In this document: one piece after another, positions 1 to 4,849 of the stretch
How positions within the stretch are numbered: position 1 is the stretch's first letter
How the letters are laid out: the number at the start of each line of letters is the position of its first letter
Source: Collinsella sp.
GTDB lineage: Bacteria > Actinomycetota > Coriobacteriia > Coriobacteriales > Coriobacteriaceae
DNA length: 7,427 bases
Assembly (NCBI GenBank): GCA_022720335.1
Contig: JAIHVJ010000177.1
Coordinates: 1-7,427 of the forward strand
Reading direction: 5' to 3'
Made by a program: the position numbers and the translations under genes
The notes under the pieces: model-generated
The model's database searches: none
What the model was told of the DNA's origin: nothing
What the model saw: the letters and a program-made list of their open reading frames with translations, nothing else

Positions 1-18
1 CCTTCGAACATTAAAGTT

Positions 19-24
19 GGGAGG
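19..24 (+). promoter_or_regulatory. Ribosome binding site of kup
   Basis: GGGAGG lies 10 nt before the ATG at 35. It decides the start: a TTG at 17-19 in the same frame overlaps this Shine-Dalgarno sequence and so is very unlikely to be the initiator. The promoter is not visible in the 34 bases before the gene and must lie upstream of the window. Confidence 0.8.
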
Positions 25-34
25 AAACCGGCTT

Positions 35-2062
35 ATGGAACAAAAGGCCAAGGAGGCAGCCTCGCACGCTGCGATTCCTGTGAGCATCTCGGCGATGCTC
101 GTCACGCTGGGCGTGGTGTATGGCGATATCGGCACCAGCCCCATGTATGTAACCAAGGCGCTCGTCGCCGGCAACGGCGGCATCGGAAGCGTCACGGAGG
201 AGTTCGTGCTCGGCGCGCTCTCCCTTGTCGTGTGGACGGTCACGCTGCTGACCACCATCAAGTATGTGCTCATCTCGCTGCGCGCCGATAACCATGGTGA
301 GGGCGGCATTTTTGCCCTGTACAGCCTGGTCAAGCGCTGCGGAAAGTGGCTTATTATCCCTGCCATGCTGGGCGGCGCCGCGCTGCTCGCCGATGGCATC
401 CTGACGCCGGCCGTTACCGTTACCACGGCCATCGAGGGCCTGCGCACCATCCCGGCGGTCCATGCCGTGCTGGGCGATGACCAGGGCCGCGTCGTCGCCA
501 TTACGCTCGCCATCATCATCGTGCTCTTCCTGGTACAGCGCATCGGTACGGCCAAGATCGGTCACGCCTTTGGCCCCATCATGACGCTGTGGTTCCTGTT
601 CCTGGGCGGCACGGGTCTGTTCTTTGTCTTCCAGCACCCCGCCGTGCTGCTGTGCCTCAACCCGGTGCGCGGCATCGCCTTTTTGCTGAGCCCCAACAAC
701 CACGCGGGCATCATGATTCTGGGCAGTTGCTTCCTCGCCACCACCGGTGCCGAGGCGCTCTACTCCGACATGGGCCACGTCGGCCGCGGCAACATCTACG
801 CTACCTGGCCGTTCGTTAAGTGCTGCCTGCTGCTTTCCTATATGGGCCAGGGCGCTTGGCTTATGAACAACGCTGCCAACCCCGAGCTCATGGGCATTGC
901 CGACCTCAACCCGTTCTACCAGATGCTCGCCCCGGGCCTGCGCCCGTTTGCCGTCGGCCTTTCCACCGTCGCGGCCATCATTGCCTCGCAGGCGCTCATC
1001 ACCGGCGCATTCTCGCTGGTGTCCGAGGCCAGCCGTCTGGACCTCATGCCGCACATGCAGGTCTTCTACCCTGCCGAGACCAAGGGCCAGCTTTATATTC
1101 CCATGGTCAACAACGTCATGCTTGTCGGCTGCGTCATCGTGGTGCTGCTGTTCCAGAACTCGGCGCATATGGAAGCCGCGTACGGCCTTGCCATTACGCT
1201 GACTATGATGTGCACCACGCTTCTGCTCTTCTTCTACCTGCACGAGGAGCGCAAGCTCAAGGTTGCTCCGTGGATCTTCGCGGCCTTCTTCCTTTTGCTC
1301 GAGGGCTTTTTCTTTGTGAGCTCGCTCACCAAGTTCTTCCACGGCGGCTATTTCACCATTCTGATGGCCGCGCTCATCATGGGCATTATGGTGTGCTGGT
1401 ACAACGGCACGGCGGTCGAGCAGCGCCAGTTTACGCTGCTGCCGCTGCGCAGCTACCTGCCGCAGCTCAAGCGCCTGCGCGACGACGACCGTTACGAGCG
1501 CATGAGCGACAACGTCGTGTACCTGACCAAGGACACCCATACCGACTACATCGACCGCGATATCGTCTATTCGATCTTGGACAAGCATCCCAAGCGTGCC
1601 CGCGCCTGGTGGTTTGTGAATGTCGAGACCATGGACGAACCGCACACCTTTGCCTATTCGGTCGAGACGTTCGGCACCGACTACGTGTTCCGCGTGCATC
1701 TGTACCTGGGCTACAAGATCAACCAGCGCGTCAATGCCTACCTGCGTCAGGTTGTTCAGGACCTGGCTGCCACCGGCGAGCTGCCGCCGCAGACGCATGA
1801 CTACTCGGTCTACAAGGATCCGGGTAACATCGGCACTTTCAAGTTCGTCCTGATCCGTAAGCTTTTGGCGCCCGAAAGCGATGTGGAGCCCAGCGAGCGT
1901 ACGGCCATCACGCTCAAGTACATCATCCGCCGCGCCGCCGGCACGCCTGCACGCTGGTATGGCCTGGAGAACTCCAACGTGAGCTTTGAGTACGTGCCGC
2001 TGTTCACCAAGTTCAAGGCTGTGAATAAGATGCAGCGCCTGGCCCCCAACGAGCGGCCGTAG
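35..2062 (+). CDS. kup: Kup-family low-affinity K+ uptake permease
   Basis: This is a 675-residue membrane protein of the Kup/HAK/KT family, which imports K+ across the cytoplasmic membrane, probably in symport with H+. Family signatures are present in order: GDIGTSP (30-36), NHGEGG (86-91), ADGILTPA (119-126), TGAEALYSDMGH (237-248), ITGAFSLVSEA (322-332), YIPMVN (354-359), AYGLAITLT (382-390) and FFHGGYF (434-440). About twelve hydrophobic segments fill residues 17-455 and a soluble cytoplasmic domain of about 215 residues follows; 675 residues is at the long end of the family range. The start at 35 is set by GGGAGG at 19-24. The small membrane protein gene follows 60 nt downstream, and a KdpD/KdpE-type regulator pair lies beyond a terminator. 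The family call is secure. Ion preference and regulation by the neighbouring regulators are inferences. Confidence 0.95.
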   Translation: MEQKAKEAASHAAIPVSISAMLVTLGVVYGDIGTSPMYVTKALVAGNGGIGSVTEEFVLGALSLVVWTVTLLTTIKYVLISLRADNHGEGGIFALYSLVKRCGKWLIIPAMLGGAALLADGILTPAVTVTTAIEGLRTIPAVHAVLGDDQGRVVAITLAIIIVLFLVQRIGTAKIGHAFGPIMTLWFLFLGGTGLFFVFQHPAVLLCLNPVRGIAFLLSPNNHAGIMILGSCFLATTGAEALYSDMGHVGRGNIYATWPFVKCCLLLSYMGQGAWLMNNAANPELMGIADLNPFYQMLAPGLRPFAVGLSTVAAIIASQALITGAFSLVSEASRLDLMPHMQVFYPAETKGQLYIPMVNNVMLVGCVIVVLLFQNSAHMEAAYGLAITLTMMCTTLLLFFYLHEERKLKVAPWIFAAFFLLLEGFFFVSSLTKFFHGGYFTILMAALIMGIMVCWYNGTAVEQRQFTLLPLRSYLPQLKRLRDDDRYERMSDNVVYLTKDTHTDYIDRDIVYSILDKHPKRARAWWFVNVETMDEPHTFAYSVETFGTDYVFRVHLYLGYKINQRVNAYLRQVVQDLAATGELPPQTHDYSVYKDPGNIGTFKFVLIRKLLAPESDVEPSERTAITLKYIIRRAAGTPARWYGLENSNVSFEYVPLFTKFKAVNKMQRLAPNERP

Positions 2063-2110
2063 ACGTCGGCGGCTACACGGAGTTAGTTTTTGATGGATAA
2101 GCATGAGGCC

Positions 2111-2118
2111 GGGGAGGT
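2111..2118 (+). promoter_or_regulatory. Ribosome binding site of the small membrane protein gene
   Basis: GGGGAGGT lies 4 nt before the ATG at 2123 (5 nt counted from the GGAGG core). It is the strongest Shine-Dalgarno match in the kup-kdpD interval and favours 2123 over in-frame TTG 2090 and ATG 2093, which have only a weak GGAG at 2079-2082. Confidence 0.7.
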
Positions 2119-2122
2119 AAAC

Positions 2123-2317
2123 ATGGATACAAAGGCGCTCGATGGCCGTGAGGCGGTGGTCGAAATGGTGCGTGAGGCGCGCGCCGACGCCGCCGAAGAT
2201 CGGTTCTTTACGAATCGCGCCAACATGGACATGGCCGACCGCGTGATCTCGATCGTGGCGCTGGTATTTGGAGTGGTGTGCGTGTGTGCCCTGCTCGCGC
2301 ACGTGCTGTTTGTCTAG
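2123..2317 (+). CDS. Small single-span membrane protein, function unknown
   Basis: I do not recognise this gene. From the ATG at 2123 it encodes 64 residues. Residues 1-38 are polar and charged, rich in Glu, Asp and Arg, and probably helical (VVEMVREARADAAEDRFF region). Residues 39-62 form one hydrophobic helix with two Cys (VVCVC), and only a few residues follow it. There is no signal peptide, so a C-terminally anchored protein with a cytoplasmic N-terminal domain is likely. It sits 60 nt after kup with no terminator between, and the hairpin at 2363-2401 follows, so kup and this gene probably form one transcript. Starts at 2090 or 2093 would add 10-11 residues. A role as a small partner of Kup, by analogy with KdpF in the Kdp pump, is speculation, since no similarity to KdpF is visible. 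The strong RBS and clear domain pattern support a real gene. Confidence 0.7.
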   Translation: MDTKALDGREAVVEMVREARADAAEDRFFTNRANMDMADRVISIVALVFGVVCVCALLAHVLFV

Positions 2318-2346
2318 CGACCGCCGGTTGCAAAGGCTATACACTT

Positions 2347-2376
2347 GGAACCACCACAAGGGAAACCACCACAAAG
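2347..2376 (+). repeat. Tandem near-duplicate of the hairpin's 5' arm
   Basis: GGAACCACCACAAG (2347-2360) is followed directly by GGAAACCACCACAAAG (2361-2376), the same sequence with two extra A residues. The second copy forms the perfect hairpin with 2387-2401. The first copy (2349-2362) can pair with the same 3' arm (2385-2400) with a one-base bulge. Because both alternatives use the same 3' arm and the same T-rich tract, this is not a classical terminator/antiterminator switch. It may be a local slippage duplication or part of a repeat element. Confidence 0.7.
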
Positions 2377-2408
2377 GTGCCTGTCCCCTTTGTGGTGGTT
2401 TTTGTTTT
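2363..2408 (+). terminator. Intrinsic terminator after kup and the small gene
   Basis: AAACCACCACAAAGG (2363-2377) is perfectly complementary to 2387-2401, giving a 15-bp stem with a 9-nt loop (TGCCTGTCC). The T-rich run TTTGTTTTT follows, partly inside the stem end (2399-2408). It suits termination on the + strand. On the - strand there is only a short T run (complement of AAA 2363-2365), so it is probably unidirectional. It ends about 21 nt before the kdpD-like start codon, so a transcript of the downstream pair that starts upstream of the hairpin would have to read through it. Confidence 0.8.
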
Positions 2409-2412
2409 TGAG

Positions 2413-2419
2413 AGAGGGG
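2413..2419 (+). promoter_or_regulatory. Probable ribosome binding site of the kdpD-like gene
   Basis: The purine-rich AGAGGGG ends 10 nt before the ATG at 2430, with a second weaker GGGA at 2421-2424. It is weaker than the other sites in the window but no better start exists, because the terminator hairpin lies directly upstream. Confidence 0.5.
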
Positions 2420-2429
2420 CGGGACGCTG

Positions 2430-4037
2430 ATGGACGTCCGTACGGACGGCGATATTGCCGATAGCTTTTGGTGGCGGCGCACAACGCTGACGCGCCGCAC
2501 TCCTCTGTATGACGCCTGCGTATCGGTGGGGCTGCTGGTCGCGGCGACGATTGTGGGCGCGCTGCTCGACCATCCGGGTCTCGCGCCGAGCATCATGATC
2601 GTCTATGTGTTCGCCGTTCAGCTGTGCGCATTCTTTACCTGGAGTCGCCTGTATTGCTTGCTGAGCTCGGCTGCCGCCGTGGCGCTCTACAACTTCTTGT
2701 TTGTCGACCCGCGCTACTCGCTGTCGCTTATCGACCGCGGCTATCCCGGCATGTTCTTCATCATGTTCGTGGTCTCGCTTGTGTCGAGCTCGATTGCGTT
2801 GGCCCTGCGCCGCGCCTTGGCACAGGCTGCCGCCAGCGACCGCCGCACGCATATGGTGCTCGAGACCAACCGCATGCTGCAGCGGTGCGCCGACGAGCAG
2901 CAGATCGTTCACGCCATGGCAACGCAGCTGGCGCGCCTTTCGGGCTGTCCGGTCGTGTGGTACAGCGCCGACGCCGAGGGCGATGACCTGCTGCCGCGTG
3001 CGACATACACGGCCGTGGGCGATGCCGCACCGGTGTACGAACTGGCGCCGCAGATGCCGCCGCGGCTCTCGGCGTCCGCCTATGTGGGGACGCCGCTCGA
3101 CGCCACGTTTGGCGGCTCGGCGTTTTATGGCATCTACCTGACGGTTCGCACAGGCGACGGCTTCGCGCGCTCGGGCGACCCCGCCTCGGTGGTGGGCGTG
3201 CTGGCTATCGTTGCCGAGCCCGACGTGCTGACGCACGAGGAGCGAACACTTGCCGATGCTATCGTGAGCGAAGGCGAGCTGGCACTCGATCGCGCCCGCG
3301 CCATGGAGGCCCGCGAGGAGGCGGCGGTGCTCGCCAAAAACGAACAGCTGCGCGCCAACCTGCTGCGCTCCATCTCGCACGATCTGCGTACGCCGCTCAC
3401 CAGTATTTCGGGCAATGCCGATGTCCTGCTCGATCAGGGCTCGACCGGCACCGCGGTGCTCGATGCCCAGACGCGCCGCGGCCTGCTCCTTTCCATTCGC
3501 TCGGATGCGCAATGGCTCAACGCCACCGTCGAGAACCTGCTCGCCATCACCAAGCTCGAGGGTGGCGGTATGCGCCTGTCGACCACACTCGAGCTCATGG
3601 ACGATATCGTCGAGGAGGCGCTGCGCCACGTAAGTCCGGCCGTGCGCGAGCACGACCTTAAGGTGGTGGCGTGCGATGAGCCGGCGCTCGTCAACGTCGA
3701 TGCGCGCCTGATGGTGCAGCTGGTGGTCAATCTCTATACGCCCACAGGCTCGCATATCATGATTTCGATTAGCGTCGACGATGGACGCGTGGCGTGCTCG
3801 GTGGCCGATGATGGTCCGGGCATCGCACCCGAGGACCGCGAGCGGATCTTTGAGTCGTTCTACACCGCCAACCACGGTCTGGCCGACAGCCATCGCAGCG
3901 TGGGCCTGGGTCTTTCGCTCTGCCGGTCCATTGCGCTGGCGCATGGCGGTAGCATAGAGGTTGCCGCGGCGGACCCGCACGGCTCGGTCTTTACGATTGA
4001 GCTTCCCGTCGCCGATGTTTCGTTTGATAAGGAGTAG
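2430..4037 (+). CDS. kdpD: Short KdpD-type histidine kinase with a deleted N box
   Basis: A 535-residue membrane sensor kinase. Four hydrophobic segments (about 28-126, with NFLFVDPRYSLS at 88-99) match the KdpD membrane domain (DUF4118-like). A GAF-like region follows (about 140-290), then the H box SISHDLRTP with His317, the G1 box DDGPGI (460-465), the F box IFESFY (473-478) and the G2 box GLGLSL (492-497). E. coli KdpD has about 894 residues; the N-terminal KdpD/Usp half is absent, and the hairpin just upstream shows it was not simply missed. The odd point is the N box. The usual NLxxNAxKYTPxGS reads NLYTPTGS (434-441), so about six residues, including the Asn that coordinates Mg-ATP, are missing in frame at 3734/3735. 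Loss of autokinase activity is expected; phosphatase activity towards the partner regulator could remain. The response-regulator gene starts 4 nt after the stop. Family is certain; function is doubtful. Confidence 0.9.
   Translation: MDVRTDGDIADSFWWRRTTLTRRTPLYDACVSVGLLVAATIVGALLDHPGLAPSIMIVYVFAVQLCAFFTWSRLYCLLSSAAAVALYNFLFVDPRYSLSLIDRGYPGMFFIMFVVSLVSSSIALALRRALAQAAASDRRTHMVLETNRMLQRCADEQQIVHAMATQLARLSGCPVVWYSADAEGDDLLPRATYTAVGDAAPVYELAPQMPPRLSASAYVGTPLDATFGGSAFYGIYLTVRTGDGFARSGDPASVVGVLAIVAEPDVLTHEERTLADAIVSEGELALDRARAMEAREEAAVLAKNEQLRANLLRSISHDLRTPLTSISGNADVLLDQGSTGTAVLDAQTRRGLLLSIRSDAQWLNATVENLLAITKLEGGGMRLSTTLELMDDIVEEALRHVSPAVREHDLKVVACDEPALVNVDARLMVQLVVNLYTPTGSHIMISISVDDGRVACSVADDGPGIAPEDRERIFESFYTANHGLADSHRSVGLGLSLCRSIALAHGGSIEVAAADPHGSVFTIELPVADVSFDKE
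4029..4034 (+). promoter_or_regulatory. Ribosome binding site of the kdpE-like gene
   Basis: AAGGAG, inside the last codons of the kinase gene, lies 7 nt before the GTG at 4042. It decides the start of the regulator and suggests translational coupling with the kinase. Confidence 0.8.
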
Positions 4038-4041
4038 CGTC

Positions 4042-4755
4042 GTGCCGAACTCTGCCGTAAAACCGCTCATCTTGGTCGTTGAGGACGACCCCGCCGTTCG
4101 CAATCTTATCGTTGCCGCGCTCGAGGCGCACGGCTTGCGTCATATGGCCGTGGAGACCGCCCATGCCGCTATCGCTGCCGCCTCATCGCAAGCGCCGAGC
4201 ATTGTGCTGCTCGATTTGGGCCTGCCCGATATGGACGGCGTCAAGGTAGTGGAGTCGGTGCGCGCATGGTCGGGCATGCCGATCATCGTGGTCTCGGCGC
4301 GCAGCGAGGACGCGGACAAGATTCGTGCGCTCGATGCCGGCGCCGACGACTACCTGACCAAGCCGTTTTCGGTCGAGGAGCTGCTCGCGCGCATTCGCAC
4401 GACGTTCAGGCGCCTTTCGTATGCGCAAACGGGCAGTGTTGCCTCCGAGGGCTCGTTCGATACCGGTGAGCTGCATATCGATTTTGATGCCGGCATCGCC
4501 ACGATGGATGGCGAGGAACTGCATCTGACGCCGATCGAGTATAAGCTCCTGTGCCTGCTGGCGCATAACGCCGACAAGGTGCTGACACACCAGTTTATCC
4601 TGCATGAGATTTGGGGCACGGCAACTAAGAGTGACCTGGCAAGCCTGCGCGTCTTTATGGGTACGCTGCGCAAGAAGATCGAGTCCGACCCCGCGCATCC
4701 GCGCTATATCCAGACGCACGTGGGTATCGGTTACCGATTGGTCACCCAGGGATAG
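4042..4755 (+). CDS. kdpE: KdpE-type OmpR-family response regulator
   Basis: This 237-residue DNA-binding response regulator starts at GTG 4042, chosen for AAGGAG at 4029-4034; the in-frame open stretch back to 3961 overlaps the kinase and lacks a site. The receiver domain (about 8-122) has the acidic pair Glu14/Asp15/Asp16, phospho-acceptor Asp58 in LLDLGLPDMDG, Ser85 in the VSAR switch and Lys107 in LTKPFS, so all phosphorylation residues are intact. The OmpR/PhoB winged helix covers about 131-236, ending in HVGIGYRL, typical of KdpE. In the known system, phosphorylated KdpE activates kdpFABC under K+ limitation. No such genes are in the window, so the target is unknown; kup, two genes upstream, is the natural candidate. 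The paired kinase lacks its N-box Asn, so phosphorylation may depend on another kinase or a small phosphodonor. Family call is strong; KdpE over another OmpR-type name rests mainly on the partner. Confidence 0.92.
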   Translation: MPNSAVKPLILVVEDDPAVRNLIVAALEAHGLRHMAVETAHAAIAAASSQAPSIVLLDLGLPDMDGVKVVESVRAWSGMPIIVVSARSEDADKIRALDAGADDYLTKPFSVEELLARIRTTFRRLSYAQTGSVASEGSFDTGELHIDFDAGIATMDGEELHLTPIEYKLLCLLAHNADKVLTHQFILHEIWGTATKSDLASLRVFMGTLRKKIESDPAHPRYIQTHVGIGYRLVTQG

Positions 4756-4778
4756 GCTGGCATCCGCCATCCCACTAT

Positions 4779-4846
4779 AAGTTGCGGTGAAATAGTTCCT
4801 GTTTGGGCTTTTACCAGGCTTTTTAGGAACTATTCCACCGCAACTT
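4779..4846. terminator. 22-bp inverted repeat between convergent genes, probable bidirectional terminator
   Basis: The 22-nt arm 4779-4800 (AAGTTGCGGTGAAATAGTTC and two more bases) pairs with 4825-4846 across a 24-nt loop, with one A-C mismatch (4790/4835). It begins 23 nt after the regulator stop and ends 3 nt from the TAA of the opposing methyltransferase gene. On the + strand TTTGTTTACTT follows the stem; on the - strand the tract after it (TATAGTGGGA) is poor in T. It probably ends both transcripts. The stem is longer and more exact than termination needs, and the loop carries its own T-rich stretches, so a copy of a genome-wide palindromic repeat is an alternative. Confidence 0.7.
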
Positions 4847-4849
4847 TGT

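Noticed and set aside
17..19. TTG as the kup start
   Set aside because: It overlaps the Shine-Dalgarno sequence GGGAGG itself; ATG 35 is correctly spaced.
2090..2095. TTG 2090 or ATG 2093 as start of the small membrane protein
   Set aside because: They have only a weak GGAG upstream, while ATG 2123 has GGGGAGGT. They cannot be fully excluded.
2338..2343. TATACA as a -10 box for the kdpDE promoter
   Set aside because: The nearest -35-like TTGTCT (2310-2315) is 22 nt away and weak; spacing does not fit.
11..2596. 861-codon open frame on the - strand across kup and the following gap
   Set aside because: It is the mirror of kup, which has full family motifs. The translation is rich in His, Arg and Gln, without any domain, as expected of an antisense shadow in GC-rich DNA.
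2430..4037. Calling kdpD a pseudogene
   Set aside because: The frame is open, all other kinase boxes are intact and the gap is in frame, so a diverged or phosphatase-only protein remains possible.
3961..4041. Longer N-terminus for the response regulator
   Set aside because: It would overlap the kinase gene, adds an Arg-rich stretch foreign to receivers, and ignores AAGGAG placed for GTG 4042.
2337..4103. 588-codon open frame on the - strand opposite the kinase gene
   Set aside because: It is a shadow of kdpD codon positions; the low-complexity, Arg/His-rich product matches no family and has no RBS.
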